Assembly: GCA_029550985.1 (NCBI GenBank)
Contig: JAKPGH010000056.1
Span: 1 to 25,252 of the forward strand
Direction of reading: 5' to 3'
DNA length: 25,252 bases
From: Bacillota bacterium
Lineage (GTDB): Bacteria; Bacillota; Clostridia; Oscillospirales; Ruminococcaceae
Of this stretch, positions 14,768-21,823 are shown in pieces. A program made the translations under genes and the position numbers. How positions within the stretch are numbered: position 1 is the stretch's first letter; the number at the start of each line of letters is the position of its first letter. A model generated the notes under the pieces. That model ran no database searches. It was not told where the DNA came from and worked only from the letters and a program-made list of their open reading frames with translations.

Positions 14768-14880
14768 AGTGAAGCCTGCGAGTGAATGGGAGAAAGCAGC
14801 TTCCCGGCTTATCAATGCTTGGGACGCTGCTTTATTTACTTCACGGCAGTCTTCGCTGTAGCAACCAAATTTTGAGAAGG
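14768..14880 (+). promoter_or_regulatory. Foldable leader of the MFS/kinase operon with competing pairings
   Basis: The leader has an 8-bp stem AAAGCAGC/GCTGCTTT (14793-14800 with 14826-14833) extended by TCCC/GGGA (14802-14805 with 14821-14824) and closed by GTGAAG/CTTCAC (14769-14774 with 14839-14844). The segment 14771-14779 can instead pair with 14846-14854 with one mismatch, which excludes the closing stem. No known riboswitch class is recognised, and there is no obvious terminator. Confidence 0.45.
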
Positions 14881-14891
14881 GAGAGACTTAG

Positions 14892-16175
14892 ATGAAATTT
14901 AAGAATCCAAATCTGCAAAAGTGGGTTACCCTGTTTGTGGTGGCGATCGCTGGTGGCGTGATCACCAAGCTTCCCTATCTGCGGGAAACCTACTACGCCC
15001 CCCTTCAAGAAGCCACGGGTTCCACCAACACCCAGCTCGGTTTGCTGATGTCCGCTTATGGTATCGTCAACTTTATCTGCTACTTCCCCGGTGGTATCCT
15101 GGCGGACAAATTTTCGGCTAAAAAGCTCATCGCCGTTGCTTGCTTAGGCACAGCGGCTGCCGGTTTTTGGTATGCCACACTGCCCAGCTATTTTTCTCTG
15201 GTTGTCATACATATGATTTTCGCCATCACCACCGTTTTCATCTTCTGGGCTGCCATGGTGAAAGCGGTGAACAACCTTGGCCCCGCCGAAGAGCAGGGCA
15301 GACTGTTCGGCACCTTGGAAGGCGGCCGCGGCCTGATTGGCACCCTGGCAGCCTTTGGTTCCGTTGCGGTCTTTGCCCGCTTTGCCGACGACGTGGGCGG
15401 CCTGAAGGGCACCATCGTCTACTACAGCGTGCTGTTGGTCATTGCCGGCATTCTGGCGGCAATCTTTATTCCGGAGCCCGAAAAGACCAATGCTGCCAAA
15501 GAGGTTAAGGCTTCTTCCGGCTCCAGCCTGAAGTGGGCCGACTTCGTGGCGGTTGCCAAAATCCCCCGCGTCTGGCTGTGCGGCGTGCTGGTGGTTGCCA
15601 ACTACGCTGCCCTTATCTTCCACGGTTATGTCACCCCCTACCTTAGCGCCGCCTTTGACATCAGCTCCTCCACCGTGGCGACCCTCAGCGTCGTGCGCAC
15701 CTACATGATGATGATGCTTGGCGCCGTTGCCGCCGGCTTCTTTGCCGATAAGATTGGCAGCCGCATCAAGTTTATGAAATACGGCTTCTACGGCATGTTT
15801 GTATTCTCCATCTTCTACCTGCTGATTCCCGCCAACCGCAACGCCGTTTGGCTGATTGTGCTCAACTTCATCATCTACGGTCTTTGCCTGTACAGCGTCA
15901 AGGCCCTGTACTTCTCCACCATCGACGAAGTGCTGATTCCGAAACAACTGGCCGGCACTGCCTCCGGCGTTATCTCCCTGGTAGGTTATGCCCCCGAAAT
16001 CTTCCTCTACACCGTCAGCGGCAACATTGTGGACAACGGCGTCGGCCTGTCCGGTTACCGCACCTGCTTTGTGTGGATGGTCATCCTTGCCGCCGTCGGC
16101 GCTGCCTCTGCCATGCTGCTGCTCAAGCTGAACGCAAAGGCCATCAAAGAAGCCCAGCTTGAGTCCGCTCAATAA
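14892..16175 (+). CDS. Major facilitator superfamily transporter
   Basis: A 427-residue integral membrane protein with about twelve hydrophobic segments. The loop GGILADKFSAKKLI between helices 2 and 3 is the MFS signature, and GFFADKIGSRIKF repeats it in the second half (between helices 8 and 9). The middle charged loop (PEPEKTNAAKEVKAS) links the two six-helix halves. GGGAGAG lies 6 bases before ATG 14892. The gene shares a transcript with a choline-kinase-type gene, so a nutrient such as choline, ethanolamine or a related amino alcohol is a reasonable substrate guess, but nothing in the protein itself fixes it. Direction of transport cannot be read from sequence. Confidence 0.88.
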   Translation: MKFKNPNLQKWVTLFVVAIAGGVITKLPYLRETYYAPLQEATGSTNTQLGLLMSAYGIVNFICYFPGGILADKFSAKKLIAVACLGTAAAGFWYATLPSYFSLVVIHMIFAITTVFIFWAAMVKAVNNLGPAEEQGRLFGTLEGGRGLIGTLAAFGSVAVFARFADDVGGLKGTIVYYSVLLVIAGILAAIFIPEPEKTNAAKEVKASSGSSLKWADFVAVAKIPRVWLCGVLVVANYAALIFHGYVTPYLSAAFDISSSTVATLSVVRTYMMMMLGAVAAGFFADKIGSRIKFMKYGFYGMFVFSIFYLLIPANRNAVWLIVLNFIIYGLCLYSVKALYFSTIDEVLIPKQLAGTASGVISLVGYAPEIFLYTVSGNIVDNGVGLSGYRTCFVWMVILAAVGAASAMLLLKLNAKAIKEAQLESAQ

Positions 16176-16216
16176 CCGGGCAACACGCGCAAGCGGTCAA
16201 CAGTAGTAAATTTCTA

Positions 16217-16258
16217 CAAGCAGATACCGCCGGAGATTCTTCCTGCGGTATCTGCTTG
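16217..16258 (+). other. Perfect 14-bp hairpin between MFS and kinase genes
   Basis: CAAGCAGATACCGC (16217-16230) pairs fully with 16245-16258 around a 14-base loop. No T-run follows; instead AGAAAGGAGG, the kinase ribosome binding site, begins directly after it. It may protect RNA ends or set relative expression of the two genes. Confidence 0.6.
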
Positions 16259-16277
16259 AGAAAGGAGGCAACCTTCT

Positions 16278-17204
16278 ATGCAGCAGTCCAATGCCGTCAT
16301 AGAGGACAGCTTGCAGGAGTTTTTGCAACAGCGCGACACCATATGCGCCATTCTAGGGATCACACCTGAGGATATACAGGCCGTTTCCCCCATGGGGGGA
16401 CTTACCAACCGAACCCGAAACTTCAAAGTGGACACTCCGGAAAAATCCTACACGGTCCGTCTGGGAGGGGATTGGTCCGGGGAGGTGCTGGAGCGCAGGG
16501 CCGAGTATCTCTGCGCAAAGCTGGCCCACCGAGCCGGTATTCCTACTAATCTGCTCCACTTTGACGAGAAAACCGGCATGAAAATCTGCCACTTCATTCC
16601 CGGTGTCGCCATGACCCCGGAGATGATGGGCGAGAGTCAACGCATCCAACAGGTGGCAGAGATATTCCGCCGCCTGCATTCCTGCGGCGAAACGGTGCCG
16701 ATGGACTTTGACTATATCGGAAAGCTGAATCGGTATGAAAACCAACTGCGCCGCCATGCAAAGGGGGAGTTTTTCCCCGGGTATGAGCTGATGCGCAGCA
16801 GGGTTCTGGAGCTTTATGAGCAGGTGAGTACAAGTGCGACCTGCGTGCCCTGCCACAACGACCCCGTGCCCGAAAACTTTATTCTGGGCGAAGACGGCAA
16901 AATTTATCTCATCGATTGGGAATACGGCGGAATGAACGACTTCCTGTGGGATTTGGCCGCCTTGTCTCTGGAATGTGGTTGGGACACTCCCCAGGAGCAG
17001 CTGCTTTTGAAGTATTATTTTGGCAAAGAAGCCACCCCGGAAATTTGGCAGCGGTTTTTAATCTTCAAAATTTTACCCGACTTCCTTTGGAGTGTGTGGG
17101 GTCGGATATGGGCCGCTGAGGGAGGGGACAGCACTGACTTCGACTATTACGCATACGGCACCATGCGATATCATAGAGCAGTGAGAAACCTGTCAACCCT
17201 GTAG
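16278..17204 (+). CDS. Choline kinase family phosphotransferase (LicA type)
   Basis: A 308-residue kinase with the aminoglycoside-phosphotransferase fold. The N-lobe loop GGLTNRTRNF (40-49) and YTVRLGGDWSGEVLERRAEYL match LicA/choline kinases, the catalytic loop is CHNDPVPENFIL (D195, N200), and the metal-binding segment is LIDWEYGGMNDFLWDLA (D213), followed by a C-terminal SVWGRIWA...FDYYAYGTMRYHRA, also typical of choline kinases. It probably phosphorylates choline, ethanolamine or a similar alcohol after entry. GAAAGGAGG precedes ATG 16278. Phosphocholine could feed cell-surface decoration, but no licC/licD gene is in view; a thiamine or other small-alcohol kinase role remains possible. 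Confidence 0.83.
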   Translation: MQQSNAVIEDSLQEFLQQRDTICAILGITPEDIQAVSPMGGLTNRTRNFKVDTPEKSYTVRLGGDWSGEVLERRAEYLCAKLAHRAGIPTNLLHFDEKTGMKICHFIPGVAMTPEMMGESQRIQQVAEIFRRLHSCGETVPMDFDYIGKLNRYENQLRRHAKGEFFPGYELMRSRVLELYEQVSTSATCVPCHNDPVPENFILGEDGKIYLIDWEYGGMNDFLWDLAALSLECGWDTPQEQLLLKYYFGKEATPEIWQRFLIFKILPDFLWSVWGRIWAAEGGDSTDFDYYAYGTMRYHRAVRNLSTL

Positions 17205-17249
17205 GCTGCGGGTGGACTTTTCCCACCGGTAGCCGACAAAAACTCCGCC

Positions 17250-17291
17250 AACGGAAAAAACGCCGGTCTTTTGACTGGCGTTTTTTCCGTT
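17250..17291. terminator. Strong terminator after the kinase gene
   Basis: A 19-bp stem with one G-U pair (17250-17268 with 17273-17291) around a TTTT loop; the arms include six As and six Ts. It is 45 bases past the kinase stop and 67 bases before the minus-strand VOC gene end, so it probably works for both. Confidence 0.85.
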
Positions 17292-17358
17292 GCTTTTGCA
17301 AACATTAGAAGTTCGATCAGCGCAATTCATAACCTCGACGCTTGTGTTCATTTGATGA

Positions 17359-17826
17359 TTAATATTGCATAAGCTTTTCCAAATCCGATACGGATATATC
17401 CATACGTTTGGAGGTTTCCTCCATCGACATGCCAGAATCGAGGAAACGCTTTACCACCATCTTCATATTTTCTCCCACTTCAATGATGTGATAATCGGGG
17501 TCATAGAAACGTATGGAGCGTTGTCCCCATCCGGCGGTCTTCACGCCGTTACCGATATACTCAATGTCGTTGCGCTGCTCCAATTTCGCAATAAAATCGT
17601 CAAAATAATCTTCCTCGAAGTACAGCTCCATATTATGAGATTTTTGCAAAACGCTTTCTTTCGGAACATCCAACAGCCAGTCAAATTCCTGCTGCAGGAA
17701 CAACCCGCCAACAAAAGAGATGTTGATGTCATAATCCTGAAAGACCTCAAGCCCGAACAAATCCTGATAAAATTTTCTGGAACGGTTTATGTCTTTTACC
17801 GCGATGCATACCCCTTGATATTTCAT
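17359..17826 (-). CDS. VOC (glyoxalase/bleomycin-resistance type) family protein
   Basis: A 155-residue protein, KYQGVCIAVKDINRSRKFYQDLFGLEV at the start, SIRFYDPDYHIIEVGENM in the second half, and MVVKRFLDSGMSMEETSKRMDISVSDLEKLMQ at the end. The paired beta-alpha-beta-beta-beta modules of the vicinal oxygen chelate fold are evident, and the E in HIIEVGE is the usual metal ligand. The substrate is unknown. ATG 17826 is chosen since GGGG lies 8 bases upstream and MKYQGV is the usual family start; ATG 17832 is possible. A TATAAT (complement of 17858-17863) lies about 32 bases upstream and may be its promoter, with a poor -35. Confidence 0.85.
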   Translation of the reverse strand: MKYQGVCIAVKDINRSRKFYQDLFGLEVFQDYDINISFVGGLFLQQEFDWLLDVPKESVLQKSHNMELYFEEDYFDDFIAKLEQRNDIEYIGNGVKTAGWGQRSIRFYDPDYHIIEVGENMKMVVKRFLDSGMSMEETSKRMDISVSDLEKLMQY

Positions 17827-17864
17827 CTCCATCACCCCGCCTGACAATCTTTGTCTTATTATAC

Positions 17865-17911
17865 ATAAAAAATGGAAAAGCCATGGATGAATTTGATTTT
17901 CATCCATGGCT
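17865..17911 (-). terminator. Terminator of tRNA-Pro
   Basis: AGCCATGGATGAA (17879-17891) pairs perfectly with 17899-17911, and on the minus strand TTTTCCATTTTTT follows. It lies 7 bases from the tRNA 3' end. Confidence 0.78.
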
Positions 17912-17917
17912 TCTATT

Positions 17918-17994
17918 TGGTCGAGGCGACAGGACTCGAACCTGCGGCATCCTGGTCCCAAACCAGGCACTCTACCAAACTGAGCTACGCCTCG
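17918..17994 (-). tRNA. tRNA-Pro (anticodon TGG)
   Basis: On the minus strand the acceptor is CGAGGCG/CGCCTCG, the D arm has GCTC...GAGT, and the anticodon arm is CCTGG-TTTGGGA-CCAGG (anticodon TGG). The T arm is GCAGG-TTCGAGT-CCTGT. Discriminator A and an encoded CCA (complement of 17918-17920) follow. Confidence 0.95.
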
Positions 17995-18022
17995 AAAATG
18001 ATCGGAAACAGACACGACAATT

Positions 18023-18051
18023 ATTATAAAACACTTTTTGCATCATTTCAA
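18023..18051 (-). promoter_or_regulatory. Promoter of tRNA-Pro
   Basis: On the minus strand TTGAAA (18046-18051), 17-base spacer, TATAAT (18023-18028), 29 bases from the tRNA 5' end. Confidence 0.75.
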
Positions 18052-18081
18052 GTGGTGGCGACATCTTTTCTTTTCAACAAA

Positions 18082-18109
18082 GCAGAACCGCTCCGAAGAG
18101 CGGTTCTGC
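18082..18109 (-). terminator. Terminator of the surface protein gene
   Basis: A perfect 12-bp stem (GCAGAACCGCTC, 18082-18093 with 18098-18109) with a TTCG loop as read on the minus strand, followed there by TTTGTTG. A second small hairpin (GCCGGA/TCCGGC, 18116-18121 with 18130-18135) precedes it. It lies 65 bases past the stop codon and just upstream of the tRNA-Pro promoter. Confidence 0.72.
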
Positions 18110-18174
18110 CCATCAGCCGGAATCTTTCATCCGGCAACGCTGATTCAGATGACAACGGGATTGTTTACCTTACA

Positions 18175-19443
18175 TTACTTGCGCTTGCGCAGGATCACGG
18201 TGCCGGCGGTCAGAAGAGACAGGCTGCCCAGACCCACAATCAGGTTCATGCCTGCAGGGATACCAGTGTTGGGGTTATTGGTGCCGCCAACGCCGGTTCC
18301 AGGAGCAGGAGAAGGAGCGGGAGACACTTCGGTGGGCTGTTCGAGGACGGTGGTGTCGGTGATTTCCACAGGAGTCATGACGAAAGCGCCCAGATAGTTG
18401 GTGCGGAATACGATCATATCGTCCTGGGAATCATAAGTGGTATTGATGCGGGTCAGTTTGCCGTTGCGGTACAGATAGGTGTAAACTCTGTCCCAATCGT
18501 CGGACACGTCGCTGACGTCGATGCGCATTTCACCATTGGTGGGGAAGGTTACCCCGGCAGGGAGAATCAGGAATTTGAAGTCCTGGTCGTACTTGTTCAT
18601 AATGGAGGGGATGACGTCCTGCGTGGTGTAGAAGTTGGTGTCACCCATGCCGTTCATACGACCCTCGTAGGTCCAGCTGCCGTCTTCGTGTTCCAGGGTA
18701 ATGGCCTTGTAGTTGTTGGCCTCCACCAGGCGCTCAATCTGCTTCTTGGTCCAGATAGGGGCGTCGTTGCTGATGGTGACGGTGTCGCCCTCGCCGTAAG
18801 AGTCCACGTCATCGTCGTCCATGATGCCGTGACCAACTAAAAAGGCAACGGTACCTTCTCCGCCGGCCTGCAAGGAGGTATTGTCAGGAGTTCCGGTGAT
18901 GACCAGGCGGTATTCCACTTCGGTCTGCTTGGTGTTGTAAAGGTCTTTGGTTTCGAATTTTACCTGATAACGCTTGGAGGCTCCTACGCCGGTGGTGTCC
19001 AACTTGGCGGAAGCAATCACGCTGGTGCCCTTACCGGAGCGCAGCCGCAGCTTGGCGTTGGTGTTGGAACCGGTGATTTTTAGGTCGTTTTCGGTCAAAG
19101 GCTTTAAGTCGGTGTTGGCAGCCACGCTGCTGGTCACGTCAAAGTTGGTGACATCCGCGTCGGCATAGTACACGTCCATGGTGTACTCGGAATCGGGTTT
19201 CAGCAGCATTTCAGGCTCAACAATGCGGTCGTCCATAACCAGGAACAGTTCGCCCTGGTCGATGTTTACCATGCCTTCAGAGGCATAGACCAGGCTTCTT
19301 GCTCCCAAAAGATTGTTCTCCAAAGGCATGGGGATTTGGTCCAAATCTCCGTCCACTTCTTGAGCCGGGTCTGCTGCATAAACGCCAATGCCCATAATCA
19401 GGGTCAAAGCCAGCGCAAGCAGCAGAGAAAATGCTTTTTTCAT
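18175..19443 (-). CDS. Secreted surface protein with NPNTG sorting-like signal
   Basis: A 422-residue protein with a classic signal peptide (MKKAFSLLLALALTLIMGIGVYAADP, cleavage likely after VYA), a beta-rich body with several acidic repeats of strand-like sequence, a Pro-rich spacer (TEVSPAPSPAPGTG) and a C-terminal tail made of NPNTG, a hydrophobic segment and RKRK. That tail is the layout of a sortase signal with N instead of L, as seen in some Clostridia. No sortase gene is in the window, and the body matches no family I recall. The start has AGGAGG 9 bases upstream. The gene stands alone with a foldable leader. A non-sortase alternative is a simple C-terminal membrane anchor. Confidence 0.75.
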   Translation of the reverse strand: MKKAFSLLLALALTLIMGIGVYAADPAQEVDGDLDQIPMPLENNLLGARSLVYASEGMVNIDQGELFLVMDDRIVEPEMLLKPDSEYTMDVYYADADVTNFDVTSSVAANTDLKPLTENDLKITGSNTNAKLRLRSGKGTSVIASAKLDTTGVGASKRYQVKFETKDLYNTKQTEVEYRLVITGTPDNTSLQAGGEGTVAFLVGHGIMDDDDVDSYGEGDTVTISNDAPIWTKKQIERLVEANNYKAITLEHEDGSWTYEGRMNGMGDTNFYTTQDVIPSIMNKYDQDFKFLILPAGVTFPTNGEMRIDVSDVSDDWDRVYTYLYRNGKLTRINTTYDSQDDMIVFRTNYLGAFVMTPVEITDTTVLEQPTEVSPAPSPAPGTGVGGTNNPNTGIPAGMNLIVGLGSLSLLTAGTVILRKRK

Positions 19444-19469
19444 CGCTAGTTCCTCCTAATTCTTTATTT

Positions 19470-19600
19470 GTTAAGCTTTATCCGCCTGCGGCATCGGTAT
19501 CCCATTTCCGACGTTGCACCGGCGCCGACCTTTACAGTTTGCTTTCGTCCTGCCACAAACTGTTAAATTTCAAAGTGTAACGGAACGGATAAAACTTAAC
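19470..19600 (-). promoter_or_regulatory. Foldable leader of the surface protein gene
   Basis: Outer arms 19470-19484 and 19586-19600 (GTTAAGCTTTATCCG against CGGATAAAACTTAAC, one mismatch or G-U) enclose an 8-bp inner hairpin (19534-19541 with 19556-19563) and a GC-rich segment with partial self-pairing (19485-19530). The closing stem ends 11 bases before the AGGAGG site. No known riboswitch class is recognised and I found no clear promoter upstream. Confidence 0.35.
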
Positions 19601-19914
19601 ACTCATATGTTTACCAAAGAGTTAAGAAAAACTACAGGAAATGAAAAGAGCGGGGGTGGTAATGTTTGGCTCCCTGCAACCCAAGGAGTGATGAGCCTTT
19701 GGAATTCCAGCCAAAAGTTCTTCCAATTTTTTCAGGTATTTTCGATAACGATTATTCCATCCGTCGGGACAAAATCTTCGCTTCAAGGAAGGGGCTGCCG
19801 CGTCAAATTTTTTGAAAAATGGAAAGGAAATCACTTGTTTGCGCACCAAAAACAGCCCTTCACCATAAAATAGACTGTAATCTTGTTATTGACTGAATTT
19901 AGGAGGCGCTACAT
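19601..19914. other. Intergenic stretch with no recognised feature
   Basis: About 314 bases between the surface gene leader and the next gene. I see no RNA gene, repeat or riboswitch. A short minus-strand frame (19622-19849) lacks a convincing start and family. Near the end a TAAAAT (about 19865) and the AGGAGGCG ribosome binding site belong to the next gene; its -35 is unclear. Confidence 0.5.
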
Positions 19915-20628
19915 ATGGCAGAAAGCAGAGCATTCCGCTCTGGCGGACAGACAGCGCAGGGAAGGGCGGCCAGAATTTTGGCGCGACAGGTGCTGGACGC
20001 CCGCAGAAGCAGAGATTGTATGGAAGATTTACAAATTGTGTTTAACGAGGATGCCCGGGCTTATATCGAAGGTTGCGCCTCAATTCGAGCGGTAGACGCA
20101 ACGGTGGAGGATGTCAACTTCGCCATTCAATCGGTGCCACTCAATGACGGTTGCTTCACCGTGGACTGCAACTTTGTCATACGGGTGCGGTGCCACCTGT
20201 TTATGTCGGGCAGCGACGATCCCATCGAACTGGTGGGGCGAACCAGTTTTCTCAAGCGCAGCGTCCTCTTTGGCGGCTGTGGCGGGGTCAAAACCTTCAG
20301 CTCGGACGGCTTTACTTCCGGCGACCTTCCCATTGCCACCGTTCAGGTCAGCGAGCCGGTGGTGCTGCAAATCTTTATCGCCGACGACTTACACGGCTCC
20401 GCCACAGAGCAGAACGATTCCTCGGTCGTGACGCAGCAGAACAACCGGGCGGTGTTTGCCACCATTGGACTCTTTTCGGTGATTAGTTTGGAGCGCTACA
20501 TACAGTTGACCATTCCCGTCATTCGCGCAGGAGCCCCGTCCAGGGAGCTGTTGGATGGCGACTTTAGCGAAGACCCTTGTCTGCTGTTTCGCAGAAGCGC
20601 ATTTCCCACCTCGAAATTCGGCCCCTGA
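19915..20628 (+). CDS. Hypothetical protein of a clostridial family (237 aa)
   Basis: The 237-residue protein starts with a basic, Arg-rich N-terminus (1-33), then SRDCMEDLQIVFNEDARAYIEGCASIRAVDATVEDVNFAIQSVPLNDGCFTVDCNFVIRVRC, RTSFLKRSVLFGGCGGVKTFSS and LPIATVQVSEPVVLQIFI. From memory, a set of Clostridia proteins of unknown function carry very similar blocks (DCLEDLRV..., VPFNRGFYTVD..., ILFGSEGN.KIFSS), some longer and Cys-rich. The beta-strand pattern suggests an all-beta domain. No signal peptide or membrane segment is seen. AGGAGG lies 7 bases upstream of ATG 19915, and the shared terminator at 20758-20788 follows. A spore-coat or exosporium role is an unproven possibility. Confidence 0.72.
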   Translation: MAESRAFRSGGQTAQGRAARILARQVLDARRSRDCMEDLQIVFNEDARAYIEGCASIRAVDATVEDVNFAIQSVPLNDGCFTVDCNFVIRVRCHLFMSGSDDPIELVGRTSFLKRSVLFGGCGGVKTFSSDGFTSGDLPIATVQVSEPVVLQIFIADDLHGSATEQNDSSVVTQQNNRAVFATIGLFSVISLERYIQLTIPVIRAGAPSRELLDGDFSEDPCLLFRRSAFPTSKFGP

Positions 20629-20757
20629 GCAGGAAAGGGTTTTCCAGAATACTTTCGTTACCACCTCAGCCTTTGCAATTTCCGCCTAGGCCAAACAGCG
20701 CAGTTTGCTGCTTCCCAACGAAAAATCCAGCCCTTGCTCCTCCGCTATGCAACCAAA

Positions 20758-20788
20758 TCAAAAAGCCGCCGTAAAGGCGGCTTTTTGA
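20758..20788. terminator. Bidirectional terminator between hypothetical and GGGtGRT genes
   Basis: AAAAAGCCGCC (20760-20770) pairs perfectly with 20776-20786, extended by two more pairs, loop GTAAA. Both strands carry a T-run at the 3' arm. It lies 130 bases past the plus-strand stop and 20 bases past the minus-strand stop. Confidence 0.85.
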
Positions 20789-20807
20789 CATATGGTTATG
20801 TGGTGTG

Positions 20808-21809
20808 TTAGGCTTTCATGGCTTGCTCCACGGCAACCGCCACCGCAACGGTAGCGCCGACCATGGGGTTGTTGCCCATTCCCAGGAAGCCCATCATCTC
20901 GACGTGGGCAGGCACCGAGGAAGAACCGGCAAACTGAGCGTCGGAGTGCATCCGGCCCATGGTGTCGGTCATGCCGTAGCTGGCAGGACCGGCGGCCATG
21001 TTGTCGGGATGCAGGGTGCGGCCGGTGCCGCCGCCGGAAGCGACGGAGAAGTACTTCTTGCCCATCTCGATGCACTCTTTCTTGTAGGTGGCGGCGACGG
21101 GATGCTGGAACCGGGTGGGGTTGGTGGAGTTTCCGGTGATGGAGATGTCCACCTTTTCCAGATGCATGATGGCCACGCCTTCCCGAACGTCGTCGGCGCC
21201 GTAGCAGCGGACATTCTTCCGCTCGCCGTCGGAGTAGGGGATTTCCTTTACGATATGCACCTTGCCGGTGGCGTAGTCAAACTGGGTCTGCACGTATGTA
21301 AAGCCGTTGATCCGGGAGATGATTTGAGCGGCGTCCTTGCCCAAACCGTTGAGGATAACCCGCAGAGGCTTTTTGCGGCTCTTGTTGGCGTTGCGGACAA
21401 TGCCGATGGCGCCTTCGGCGGCGGCAAAGCTCTCGTGTCCTGCCAGGAAGGCAAAGCACTCGGTCTCGTCCCGCAGCAGCATGGCGGCCAGATTGCCGTG
21501 GCCCAGACCTACCTTGCGGTCCTCGGCCACAGAGCCATCGATGCAGAAGGCCTGCAGGCCGATTCCAATGGCCTCGGCGGCTTCGGCGGCGGTTTTGCAG
21601 CCCTTTTTGATGGCGATGGCAGCTCCCATCACATAAGCCCAGCAAGCGTTGTCAAATGCAATGGGCTGAATTTCTTTGACGATTTTAGCGGGAGAAAAGC
21701 CCTTGTCCAGGCAAATCTTTTCCGCCTCCTGCAGGTCGGCGATGCCGTATTCTTGCAGCACACGGTTGATTTTATCGATGCGGCGCTCATAGCTTTCAAA
21801 CAATGCCAT
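20808..21809 (-). CDS. GGGtGRT protein
   Basis: A 333-residue cytoplasmic protein of the family named for its motif, here GGGTGRTLHPDN (259-270), followed by the strongly conserved region MGRMHSDAQFAG, HVEMMGFLGMGNNPMVGATV to the C-terminus. The N-terminal part contains FESYERRIDKINRVLQEYGI and IKKGCKTAAEAAEAIGIGLQAF. The family is known mainly from anaerobic Firmicutes and sits beside a NifU-like scaffold, as here (14-base gap). Its activity is not known; a role in iron-sulfur cluster handling is inferred from the partner only. ATG 21809 is chosen since GGGAGG precedes it by 8 bases; a GTG three codons earlier overlaps that site. Confidence 0.9.
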   Translation of the reverse strand: MALFESYERRIDKINRVLQEYGIADLQEAEKICLDKGFSPAKIVKEIQPIAFDNACWAYVMGAAIAIKKGCKTAAEAAEAIGIGLQAFCIDGSVAEDRKVGLGHGNLAAMLLRDETECFAFLAGHESFAAAEGAIGIVRNANKSRKKPLRVILNGLGKDAAQIISRINGFTYVQTQFDYATGKVHIVKEIPYSDGERKNVRCYGADDVREGVAIMHLEKVDISITGNSTNPTRFQHPVAATYKKECIEMGKKYFSVASGGGTGRTLHPDNMAAGPASYGMTDTMGRMHSDAQFAGSSSVPAHVEMMGFLGMGNNPMVGATVAVAVAVEQAMKA

Positions 21810-21823
21810 ATCTCTCACCTCCC

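Noticed and set aside
14780..14800. GTGAATGGGA in the MFS leader recalls a tetrahydrofolate riboswitch segment
   Set aside because: The other conserved THF riboswitch segments and helix layout are missing, so the ten-base likeness is probably chance.
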